The notes beneath the pieces are model-generated. The model searched no databases, was not told where the DNA came from, and was given only the letters and a program-made list of their open reading frames with translations. From Boesenbergia rotunda (lineage: Eukaryota > Streptophyta > Magnoliopsida > Zingiberales > Zingiberaceae), in contig JAGFNQ010000289.1 of assembly GCA_024364735.1 (NCBI GenBank), positions 248,001 through 312,000 on the forward strand: a stretch of 64,000 bases of DNA, in the 5' to 3' direction. Positions 22,418 to 33,530 of this stretch are shown one piece after another. The position numbers and the translations under genes were made by a program. Positions within the stretch are counted from its first letter, which is position 1; every line of letters begins with the position of its first letter.

Positions 22418-24470
22418 AAGTCCTGATCGGGGATTAGGCATGTTATGGAAAATCCTAACCTGGAGGGTTAGGTGTGAAAAATCCTAGCTTGGAGTGCTAG
22501 AGGTTGGAAAGTCCTAATTCGGAAGGGTTGGGTGAAAATTCCTAGCTTGGAGGGCTAGATGAAATGTCCTAACTTAGAGGGTTAGGTGAAAAGTCCCAAC
22601 TTGGAGGGATAGGTGAAAAATCCTGGCATGGAGAGTCAGGTCCTAGCTTGGAGGGCTAGGTGTGGAAAGTTCTAACTCGGAAGGTTGGGCGAAAAGTCTT
22701 AGCTTGGAGGGCTTGGTGAAAAGTCCTAACTTGGAGGGTTAGGTGAAAAGTCCCAACTGGAGGGTTAGTGGAAAAATCCTGGCCTGGAGGGTCAGGTCCT
22801 AGCTTGGAGGGCTAGGTTGGATAAAACCCTAGCTTGGAGGGCTAGGTTGGAGCACCTGGATCGGTCTGGTGACCGATCAGGGAGTTGGCACGGTGCTCCT
22901 TCGTGGATCGGTCTGGTGACCGATCCAGCGATGACTGATCGGTCTGGTGACCGATCAGGGAGTATGTGTTTCACCCACTGCTTGGCTCCTGATCGGTCTG
23001 GTGACCGATCAGGGAGCACACAGTGTGGTTGAGTTCCCTTGCTGATCTGCTCCTGATCGGTCTGGTGACCGACAAGATCACTCTGCAGATCGTTCTGGAG
23101 AACGATCCAGCGTCGCGAGTTCCTCACTATGATCGACCAGGACAGAGCCTGATCTATCTGGTCATGACCTGATCGGTCCGGTGACCGATCAGGAGGTTTG
23201 GACTGCGAAGCTCAGAAATCGCTCGATAAAGGGGTGGATCGGTCTGGTGATCGATCCACAACCTGGGATCGGTCTGGTGATCGGTCCAGGAGAGTCCCAA
23301 AGAAATCACGATTTCTGATTGAGCGTTGGGGACCGATCAGGACGAAGCCTGATCGGTCTGGACCCAGCCTGATCGGTCTGGTGACCGATCAGGAGGCTCT
23401 CTGATCGGTCTGGTGACCGATCACTTTAATTCAACATGCACTGTCAGACGCTTTGATCGCGTCTGAACGAATCCGATTCTCTGCGTTTCATCTCTGATGC
23501 TTGATATTCTGTTTGATACACTGCTCTAATGATCTGATTAAGCTGCAGGTGACAGGGGATGATTCAAACACTCAAGGAGAGTCAAAGGTGGCCTTTCCTT
23601 GGAGCAGGTTTGTCCGTTTTCCATCTCAGGTTGCAACGGTTGGAGCTGCAGACTGGAGCTGCTGACTGGAGCTTGGCTGAGGGAAGCTCAGGGAGTCCAG
23701 GGAGAGCTCAGTGGTAGCTGGCGTTGGCAGGTAAGCAGCTGGATGCTGCTGGGAGATGGTGTCACCTATGCTCAGTGGAGAAACAAAAGGCGGAGAGGAG
23801 AAGAGCAGATTATAACAAAAGTGAAGAGTTCGCTGAATAATCTTCTGGCTTGTTCTTGCTGCGCGATTGTGTTCTCCACATCCTTGCTTGCGTGTTCTGA
23901 AGTTTCATCATCTTGAGCAAGCGTCTGAAATCAGTGAAGCAACCGATCCCTTGCTTGAGCACTTGGAGGAAGGAACAAGAGGCTTTGAGTCGGACAGCGA
24001 GAAGACACGGGGAAAGTGTTCTTGCGTGAGATCGTCGCTGGGTGGAGCTCGGGAGAAGCTTGCTGTGTTCTTGTCTTTGCTAAGTGCTAAGTAAGATCAT
24101 TCTTGGTTTCTTTGTGCTTAAACAATATCCTTGATTGAAACGCTGTGGAGAGGTTTCTCCACCGAGAAGGAGGTTGCTTACTATCCGGTGTTCACCGGGG
24201 CTTGATCTGCCGATGATCAAGGGATCGCCCACCTTAAGGGCACGCAAAGGAGTAGGGGCATGTTATCCCCGAACCTTGTAAACCCTCCTTGTTAGCGATC
24301 TTGTTTAATTGTTCTAGTTTGTTTTTGTTTTCTTCATTTCTGCACTTCTCTATTTTCATTGTTTCCGCTACGGTGCTACTAACGAATTAAGTGCAAAAAT
24401 CTGATAAAAGCTTAAAGTACAAGTGTTTGGCCATATTCACCCCCGCTCTCTAGCCATCCGGGTTCCAACA

Positions 24471-24484
24471 AGTGGTATCAGAGC
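24471..24484 (+). other. primer binding site, interior B
   Basis: AGTGGTATCAGAGC directly after LTR2, same as for interior A. It shows that the middle LTR is followed by a complete 5' start of a second interior. Confidence 0.88.
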
Positions 24485-24984
24485 TTGGGGCTCTGCTTTT
24501 GCGGATTAACAACCGAGAGCTATCATCCATGGCTTTGAGAGAAGGTTTCTCCACCACCCGACCTCCCTTCTTTGACGGCGCTGACTTTCAATATTGGAGA
24601 TCAAAGATGGGGAACTATTTTAAGATGGACATCAACACTTGGTTCCCTGTGAAGGAGGGTTTTACCCCTCCAAAGGATGATGAAGGCAAGGAGCTTGAAT
24701 CATGGCGGTAGACGGCCGAACAAACTCAAAAGAGTGAAGCCGACGCAAAGGCGATTGTCACTTAGAATGCGGCATGAACAAAGACCAACTCATCAAGGTT
24801 GGTCCTTTCACAAGTGGAAAAGTCTTGTGGAACAAGCTCATCGAACTCCACGAGGGCACCCGAGATTCAAGAATTGCCAAGAGGGACTTGTTCCTTAACC
24901 AACTTCAAAATCTCTCCATGAAGAAGAGTGAAACCGTAAGTGAGTTACATAGCCGGTTCAAGTGTAACGCCCCAAAATTTTCCC

Positions 24985-25380
24985 ATATAAAATGTTATGA
25001 AATTCATGAAATAGTATCATGGATATTAGAAAATATTATGAATTCATGAATATGAAATATTATGAAATTCATGAAATAGTATCATGGATATTAAGAAAAT
25101 ATTATGAATTCATGAATATGAAATATTATAAAATTCATGAAATAGTATCATGGATATTAAGAAATATTATGAATTCATGAATATGAAATATTATAAAATT
25201 CATGAAATAGTATCATGGATATTAGAAAATATTATGAATTCATGAATATGAAATATTATGGGATTCATGAAATATTATAGATTCATGAATATGAAATATT
25301 AAAAATATTATGAAATAATATTTATGGAATATTATGAAATATTATGAATTCATGAAATATTATTAATATTATGAAATTTC
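24985..25380 (+). repeat. AT-rich tandem repeat in the solo LTR
   Basis: A unit of about 68 bases built from TATGAAATTCATGAAATAG and AATATTATGAATTCATGAAT is repeated about four times and then decays into shorter ATGAAATATT pieces. The core TGAATTCATGA is itself palindromic. Confidence 0.8.
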
Positions 25381-25596
25381 ATGATATGCTTGGCTTAAAG
25401 GGCTTTGATATGGATTAGTGCAAATTGTGATAAAAAGAAGAGGTAGAAGGGAGGAAGCAAGGATTGAACCTTGAACCTCCTAGTTGCACTCTCCATGTCT
25501 TAACTACTACACCAAGCATTGTTTCTTGTTGAGAGAATAAGAAACATGCTTGTTAAGCGTGTAATAGTGAAGAGACATGTCTTTTCATGAGAAAAG

Positions 25597-25604
25597 TATA
25601 AATA
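25597..25604 (+). promoter_or_regulatory. TATA box in the TGTAAC-type solo LTR
   Basis: TATAAATA is followed by a purine stretch and then a long C/T-rich segment (25628-25700), the usual arrangement at an LTR transcription start. Confidence 0.5.
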
Positions 25605-28600
25605 AGAGAGGGAAAAGGTGTGAGTAACTTCCTCTTCTTCTTCCTTTTCTCTTCCCCACCGAAATTCCTTCTTCTTCCTCTTCTCTTTTCCATTTTCGAA
25701 AAGTGCTTCCTAGGGTTCTAACCCTAGGGGATTGGAAGGAAGAAGACTCCCTAAAGGATCTTGCCCTCTATTAGGGCCAAGGAGTCTAGAGAAGAAAAAG
25801 TAAGAGGAACCTTCACCTCTCCTTCAACCAAGGGTACCCTAAAGATCTAGGGAAGGTGAAATTCAAGCGAAAGGATGTAAGTATCCCCTCGCCTGCAGTG
25901 TAATGGTTAATGTATGTTTTCTTTGTGTTTTGCTTTTGGAAAAAGGGAGTCTTCCCTTTAGGTGAGTTTCGGCCACCCCCTTAAGGGGAGACCTTGGCTA
26001 CTTTTTGATGCATGAGGAGACCCTTGGGACTTAGGGTACATATGTATGATGACTTCCCATCATGTTGTGATAACAAAAAGTAGGGTTAGCCACCCTACAA
26101 CTTTCGGCCAAGAGGAGAAAGGTTAGGCTTTTTGGGTTGCTTGCTATCCTATGATGTGTCCATGATTAGTAGTGTAGATAAAGTGCTTGTGTAAATGTTT
26201 GTGTGAAGATTGGATGTCAAAAACCTAGCCTACCCTACCCTACAAGTTTCGGCCAACCCTAGGTGAATTAGGGTATAAGGTGGTATGATTTTCCCTATGA
26301 TATATCCATGCTTAATAGTATAGGCAAGGTGTTTGTGTAAATGCTTGTGTGGATGTTTGAAGTCAAAAACCTAGCCTAGCCATCCTACAAGTTTCGGCCA
26401 ACCCTAGTTTAGGGTTAGGGTTGCTTGATTTTATTCCCATGATGCATGCTATATATGATATGTGATGATTGTATGGGATATACCCTATGAGATATGCTTA
26501 GGGTTGCTAGGATGATATGTATGTGCAAGTGATGTTTAAATGGAATATTGATTTGGAAACTAAATGTCCCTAGCATGTGATACTCGGCCAAGCATGAAAT
26601 ATTAGGTTTATAAAGGTTAAATTATCCTATGTGATATGATTATGTTAGTGAGATGATATGTGAATGCATGTGATGAATAAATGGAATGCTTAATTGGGAA
26701 AACTTGGACTTTCCCTAGCTATGACATTCGGCCAACCCTAGATTAGGGTTAGGATTGCTTGATTTTCTCCCATGGTGCATGCTATAGTATGATATATATA
26801 TATATATATATATATGTGAGATGTTGGTAGGGGATGTTTTGATGTCAAAAACCTAATCTACCCCTACCCTAGGACATTCAGCCCAAACCTTAGTTTAGGG
26901 CTAAGAATCATTCGATTAAACCATGAAGCATGCTACCACTTCCTATGATATGAATATGATTTATGTGACCAATCTTGTCATATATAAAATATGTTAAGTG
27001 GTTGAGTTATGATCCATGTATGAGCATGCATTATAGCCCATAGGGCACCCTTATGAAATGCATGCTTTATACTAGGCTAGTTATCATGATTATGGAGATC
27101 TATGTAGGAGCATGCATTATAGCCCATGGGGCACCCTTATGAAATGCATGCTTTATACTAGGCTAGTTATCATGATTATGGATGCATACATATGTATAAG
27201 AGTGAGCCCTGTAGGGCATGAACGAAGAAGGCTTAGGGCCTAAAGAATGCTTCCCTAGAAGGTTGGGACTAAGAGCATACTTTATGAAAATAAAGAACGT
27301 GATAATTATTTTATTTTGTAATGGCTTGTACTATAGACTCTTAAAGCGAGTCAAATGATTATGATACTAGGCTGAAGGACTTTTGAGAAGGCCTAGTAAA
27401 CCCTAGTGGTTCGGGATTAGCTACCTCGTTCCTATTTAGGGGCGCGCGCAAAACATGAAGTACAAGCCGGGCCCTAATGATTATGCTATGTTCAAGTATT
27501 ATGTTTATATGTTTTCAAAGAAACCTTCCTATGAAGTTAATATGCTTAGATGTTTAACATGCTTAAACACTTACCATGCTTGAATGTGATTTATTCTCTT
27601 ATCTTTCTTATCTTTCTATGATATGGATTTTGCGAGTAGGACAGGATCTTACTAAGCATTTGTGCTTACTAGTTTATATGTTGTCTTATGCCGCAGATAA
27701 GGGTAAGAGACACTTAAACTAAAGGAAGAGGCAGGAGGGCTGAAGATGTGTGGGGTGGTGGCTCGGGAAATAAAGATCTTCATATCTACAATATTATGCT
27801 TATGTTAACATTTCTTTAGTAATGAATGTTACACTTGGATTACTCATATACTTGATTATATTATGAGTTGAACCTATCATGTTATAGGTTAGTTTTGAAC
27901 AAGCATGCTTAGTACTTTGTTATTAGTACTTTGAGAAAAAAAAAATTATACGAATGATAGTACGTGATCCCGCCCCGAGTGTAGATATAAGGGCGGGCGT
28001 TACATCAAGGAAGTCCTCAACGGGCTTCATTCGATTGATGAAAAGGTCGAGAATTGTGACCTTATGAGGTATGTGCTAAAAGCATTTCCAAGGAATGCTT
28101 TGTGGTCATCCATGGTGGATGCCTACAAAGTTTCCAAGGATTTATCAATTGTTAAGTTAGATGACTTGTTTTATGAAATGGAATTGCATGAAATGGCTAA
28201 CAAAGGCCCTAAGGAGAAGGGGATTGCCTTAGTTGCAGGGGACCGATCGAACAAGAAGAAGAAGGAGAAGAAGAAGGAGAAGGAAGTCACTTCATCTTCA
28301 TCCTCTTCCGAATCCGAGTCCGATTCCGGGGAAGATGGCTGCGGCTCCTCATCCTCCGAGATTGCATATTTTATGAGAAGGATGATGAGAAAGGGTCGAC
28401 GCTTCAAGAGTAGAGGTAACTCTAGGGAAGTTAAAGTTGATAAGACTAATGCTTCTTGCTAGGAGTGTGGTAGGAAAAGGCATTTCAAGAATGAATGCCC
28501 AAAGCTAATGAAGAAGGAAGAGAAATCCAAAATGATAGAAGAAAAATCCAAGAAGAAGAAGAAGGCCTTGAAGGCCACTTGGGATGAGCCATCCTCAAGC

Positions 28601-29287
28601 TCATCCGATGAAGAGGAGGAGAAGAGCACAAGGCATGTGGCACTCATGGCTCCTGGTGATCAAGAGAGCAGTGATGAATCTTCTGACTCCTCAAACACGG
28701 CTTCATCATCTTCGGATGATGAAGACGTAACTTCTCCCGAACTTGAGAAATGTTATAGAGCTATTGCAGGTTTAACCAATATGCTAAAGAAGTCGAAAAA
28801 TAAGGTTAAATCATTGCAATTGGAAATTGAACAATTAAAAGCATCTAGGGATGATAACATAGATGACTTGCATGTTGAATTATTAGAAGATGAGATTAAG
28901 TCATTTAAACTTGAGGTTGAAAATTTGAAATCCTCTAGGGTTGAGGATGTTGATAATTTGCATGATGAATCATTAGAGGAAGAAAACCAATCATTGAAGA
29001 GTGAAGTTGAGAGACTCAAGAATATTCTTGAGAAGTTCTCAACTAGCTTTAAGACCCTAGACATGATCTTGAATGCCCGAAGGGCAGTATACAATAGGGC
29101 CGGTATAGGTTACCGACCCAAAGAACCTTCATTCGTGTCCTTGATGTCTAGGACTGATATGAGACAATCTAGGACATCCAAGGTTCAAAAGAAAGTTGTC
29201 AAGGCATGGGTGCTTAAGTCTTGTTTAGTTGGTGCTTTAGGTCTCAAGGTTTGGATACCTAAAACTTCTATTTTTCGAATTGTGTAG

Positions 29288-32200
29288 GTTATGATTGAGG
29301 GGAGCATCTATCAACTTGGTTCGTTGATAGTGGATGCTCCAAACACATGACCAGGGATAGATCATTCTTTACCACACTTCACAAGAAAAGTAGAGGTAAT
29401 ATTTCATTTGGTAACAATGGTAGTTTTAAGGTCATAGGAATAGGAGACATTCAAATATCCGAATGTCTTAGAATCTCAAATGTCCTTCTAGTCAAGGGGA
29501 TGACATTTAATCTCCTAAGTGTCCGTCAATTGTGTGACACGGGTTACACAATTGATTTTCAACCAAGTCAATGTCTAGTTAGACAACATGACACCTTGGA
29601 CACGGTGCTAGTAGGAACAAGAGTAGACAATATTTATCAAGTTTCATTTAAAAGTGCTACTAATGCTTTTGCTAAGTGTTTCATGTCAAAAGAAGAATAG
29701 TCCACCCTTTGGCACCGGAGACTTGCACATGTTAACGTGAAGAATATCCGGAAGGTGGCCAACAAGGGGTTAGTTCGTGGCTTACCAAGCATCAAGTATG
29801 AAAAAGACAAACTTTGTGATGCATGTCAAATGGGTAAGCAAACAAAATCTGCACATAAAGGTAAAAGCGCTGTAAGTACATCTACCGCTTTAGATTTACT
29901 TCACATGGATCTATTTGATTGTAGCAATATCATATCATTGAATGGAAGTAGATATTGCATTGTTATCATTGATGACTTTACTAGATATACATGGACTTAT
30001 TTTCTAAAATATAAGGACCAAACCTTAGATGTTTTCATTTCTTTTTGTAGAAGGGTTGAAAATAAAAAATCATCAACTATTAAGACAATTAGAAGTGATC
30101 ATGGAGGTGAATTTCAAAACCAACGGTTTTTAAAATTTTGTTAAGATAGAGGGTATAGACATGAGTTCTCCACTCCTAGAACACCACAACAAAATGGTGT
30201 TGTAGAGAGGAAGGACCGAGTTTTACAAGAGGCTGCACGAAGCATGCTTAATGAGTACTCACTTTCGAGTTACTTATGGGCCGAAGCTGTAAATACAGCT
30301 TGCTATGTACAAAACCGAGTCCTCATCCATAGGTTCTTAGGAAAGACTCCCCATGAACTTTGGTTTCGGAAACCACCAACGGTTAAACATCTTAGGGTGT
30401 TTGGTTGTAAGGTGTTCATCCAAAACACCAAGGATCACCTTGGAAAGTTCACGGCAAAGGCTGATGAAGGGATACTAGTCGGGTATTCCCTAGTTAGCAA
30501 AGCCTATTGAGTCTATAACAAGAAATCTAGATTAGTTGAAGAGTCTTCTGATGTTGTCTTTGAAGAAATTCCAAAAGTCAATGGTCAACTAGAAGATGAA
30601 GTCCAATTCGAATTTAGGAGACTAAGTTAGAATGAGAATCCAAATGTTGTTGATGGTGATGAATCCGATGACGGTGAGCCTAGACAACCCATAGATCAGC
30701 CGGACCCTGAAGTTGAGCTTGTGTCTAGTGAACCCATTCAAGAAGCACCACCAACACCTAGGCAAACTAGATTAGCCTCTAGTCATCCCCAAGACCAAAT
30801 TGTTGGAGACATCCACCACGGGGTTAGAACTAGATCATTCTTTAGGAATGAGGCTAATGAAGTTGCCTTAATTTCCGAAATTGAACCTAGAAAAATTGAT
30901 GAAGCATTAAATGATCCCGATTGGATCATTGCAATGCAAGATGAACTAGGTCAATTCGAAAGGAGTCAAGTTTGGGACTTAGTCCCTAGACCTAAGAAGA
31001 CCACCATCATTGGAACCAAATGGGTCTTCAAGAATAAATTAAATCATAAGGGAGAAATCATTAGAAACAAGGCACGCTTAGTAGCCAAGGACAGTAGTCA
31101 AGTTGAAGGCCTTGATTATGATGAGACCTATGCTCCCGTGACACGATTAGAGTCCATCCGATTGATGCTTGCATTTGCAGCACATCGAGGTTTCAAGTTA
31201 TATCAAATGGATGTCAAATCGGCCTTTTAAAATGGTTTAATTAGAGAAGAGGTCTATGTCGAACAACCTCCGGGGTTTGAGAGTACTGAATTTCCAAACC
31301 ACGTATTTAAGCTCAAAAAGGCACTTTATGGCCTTAAACAAGCACCCCGAGCTTGGTACGGGCGTTTGATGACATTTTTAATTGAAAAAGGCTTTGTAAG
31401 GGGCGAAATAGACCCTACACTATTTCTACGGAGAGATGGTGACAATATTTTTGTAGCCCAAGTATATGTCGATGACATAATTTGTGGCTCAAATAACAAG
31501 GGCTATTTAAATGAATTCATTGGACATATGGAAAGGGAATTTGAAATGAGTCTAGTGGGAGAGTTGACTTTCTTCCATGGACTTGAAATCAGACAAACCC
31601 GAGATGGGATCCATGTGCATCAATCGAAATACACACAAGAAATGCTCCGTAAATTCAATATGAGTGATTCAAAAGAGGTAACCACTCCCATGGCTACAAA
31701 CACAAGATTAGACAATGATGAGAGTGGTAAACCCGTTGATTTGACTCAATATCGGAGCATGATAGGTAGCTTGCTATACCTCATAGCTAGTCGACCTGAT
31801 ATTCTTTTCGCTGTGGGTATGTGCGCAAGGTATCAAGTTTGTGCCAAGGAATCTCATTTAATCGCTGTTAAGAGGATTTTGAGATATCTTAAAGGCACAA
31901 TAGGAGTCGGTCATTGGTACCCCCGTACCGAATCTTTTGATTTAATTGGCTATACCGATTCCGACTACGCTAGATGTAAGTTGGATTGGAAAAGCACAAG
32001 TGGGGGTTGCCAATTTCTAGGATCATCTTTAGTTAGTTGGTCAAGTCGGAAGAAACATTGTGTTGCTCTCTCCACGACCGAGGCAGAATATATTGCTATG
32101 GGAGAGAGCGTATCACAATTGTTGTGGATGATCCACACTCTAGAGGACTATGGATTGAGTTACAAAAGTGTGCAAGTGTTGGGTGACAACATTAGCTCAA

Positions 32201-32409
32201 TTAATCTAATCAAGAATCCAGTCCATCATTTTTGGACCAAACATATTGAAGTGCATCACCACTTCCTTAGGGATCATGTTGCTAGGGGAGATATTGTACT
32301 CTCACATGTAGAGTCCAAATCAAACCTCACTGATATTTTCACTAAACCACTCCCTGAAAATGAATTTAGTTTCTTAAGAAGGGAGTTGGGAATGTGTCGC
32401 GCTTCATAG
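29288..32409 (+). pseudogene. SIRE-type pol, interior B (broken)
   Basis: Same domain order as copy A. The protease start is shifted by a one-base loss in a G run near 29300. Stops relative to copy A: GAG to TAG (29698-29700), CAA to TAA (30142-30144), CGA to TGA (30508-30510), TTG to TAG (about 30628-30630) and TTA to TAA (31228-31230). The RT active site (YVDDI, about 31465-31480) and RNase H (DSDYA, LSTTEAEYIAM, about 31960-32100) remain in one open stretch from 31366 to 32409. Nearly all stops in A and B are at different places, so decay was largely independent after the duplication. Confidence 0.88.
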
Positions 32410-33516
32410 CTTTCAAATACATTCAAAACCCTTCATTTTTATTTTGAAATTGTTGGGAATCAATTGGGTAACTTTGGGGACATCTCACACAAACTATAAG
32501 GCTTACCAAAACATTTTTGTTTGCTAGATATGGGGTGAGATGTTAGGATCAACTCAATCTCTCAAAATGTTAATGCATCCCTTGAGAAATTAAGTTGACG
32601 AGATAAAAATCACTTCGGTGACCAAGTATGGGGAAAATCAATGCATAACATATGTGTATTTGGCTCCATGATCATACTTGGACATTCCAATCAAGGAAAC
32701 TTGATTGGAAACTTGAATTTGGCACAATCTTGGTTAAAACTTGTTTGAATAATTGTTGTTTGAGTTTGACTCCATTTGGATGGAGCAAAGTAATTGTTGA
32801 ACCTATAAGGACCATTGATACTTGGTTAGGGATCAAGTATAGTCAGGGGATCACATCCAAGTTCGATATTTTCCATCAGATTCCCTCAGAAATTGTGAAA
32901 GTCTGAAATTGAAAGTTTCAGATCGTATTAGGGAATTTTAGGAACCCTGATCGGTCACTAGACAGATCAGGCGTAGGGCTGATCGGTCCCCGGACCGATC
33001 TGGCTCCCTCCTGCGTTGATCGGTCCACAGACCGATCAGAGGGGTCGACAGAGACTTAACGAAATCCTAATCAAACACTCTGTGCTTGCCTGGATCGGTC
33101 CCCGGACCGATCTGGCACCCTGTGGTGATCGGTCCACAGACCGATCATGATAACTATCTGCCTGTATGCCTCATTTTATATTATTATGCATGCTTATGAT
33201 TTTGCTTATGATGTCTTGCCCATATGATACATATGCTTGTGTTACCATGCCCTACTCTTGTCATATGTATTCATATATTTATCAGAAATTCAATCATATC
33301 TTTGTTGATTTGGGATACCCCTAGGGTTGAGGGGGAGTATGGTTAAACTTAACAGCCCCTCTAGACCCTTTTCGGTGTTCGACAACGGGGGAGAGTGTTG
33401 GTTGGTTAAGTTTAGGATGATTATATTGTAGGGAGAGGATCTTGATTCCCCTATGATTCTGAAAGTTGAGAAATTGATTGAGAATCCCTAAACATAAAAT
33501 CGGGTTGTCAAACAAC
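32410..33516 (+). other. post-pol non-coding region of interior B
   Basis: Near-identical to 18712-19819, with the same hairpins (about 32945-33150) and no reading frame worth calling. Confidence 0.75.
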
Positions 33517-33530
33517 AAAAAGGGGGAGAT
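33517..33530 (+). other. polypurine tract, interior B
   Basis: AAAAAGGGGGAGAT directly before TGTTGATG of LTR3. Confidence 0.85.

Larger units (their letters stand above)
19834..24470 (+). repeat. LTR2 of the SIRE-type tandem, split by a solo LTR
   Basis: It begins TGTTGATGCAG after the polypurine tract, is interrupted after AAGTC (19916-19920), resumes at 22418 with a second AAGTC, and ends TTCCAACA at 24470. Without the insert it is about 2135 bp. Its layout matches LTR1: hairpin array 1 (about 22440-22855), array 2 (22859-23425), C-rich end. It serves as 3' LTR of interior A and 5' LTR of interior B. Confidence 0.9.
24963..28004 (+). mobile_element. solo LTR, probably Ty3/gypsy (Tekay/Del-like), 3042 bp
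   Basis: It begins TGTAACGCCC and ends GGGCGTTACA, a perfect 10-base terminal inverted repeat in the TG..CA form, with TCAAG duplicated at 24958-24962 and 28005-28009. The TGTAAC start and the 3-kb length are typical of chromovirus LTRs such as Tekay/Del, but no coding part is present to prove the superfamily. Inside are an AT-rich tandem repeat (about 24985-25380), a TATA box (25597-25604), a C/T-rich leader, several repeated TTTCGGCCA modules (about 25960-26900) and a directly repeated block of about 100 bases (about 27010-27180). Orientation is taken from the TATA box. Confidence 0.85.
24529..29287 (+). pseudogene. SIRE-type gag, interior B, split by a 3-kb solo LTR and broken
   Basis: It starts at the ATG 24529. 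It runs to about 24962, is interrupted by the solo LTR (24963-28004) and resumes at 28005 with the duplicated TCAAG. Defects relative to copy A are TGG to TAG at 24709-24711, a one-base loss near 24765, and TAT to TAG at 28460-28462, which destroys the second residue of the zinc knuckle. The acidic linker is intact here (28560-28740) and shows the original frame lost in copy A. The coiled coil lies at about 28770-29050. The frame ends at the same TAG (29285-29287) as copy A. Confidence 0.87.

Noticed and set aside
25450..25520. Functional tRNA gene
   Set aside because: Only box-like pieces are visible; no convincing acceptor and anticodon stems could be drawn by eye, so it is kept only as a finding.
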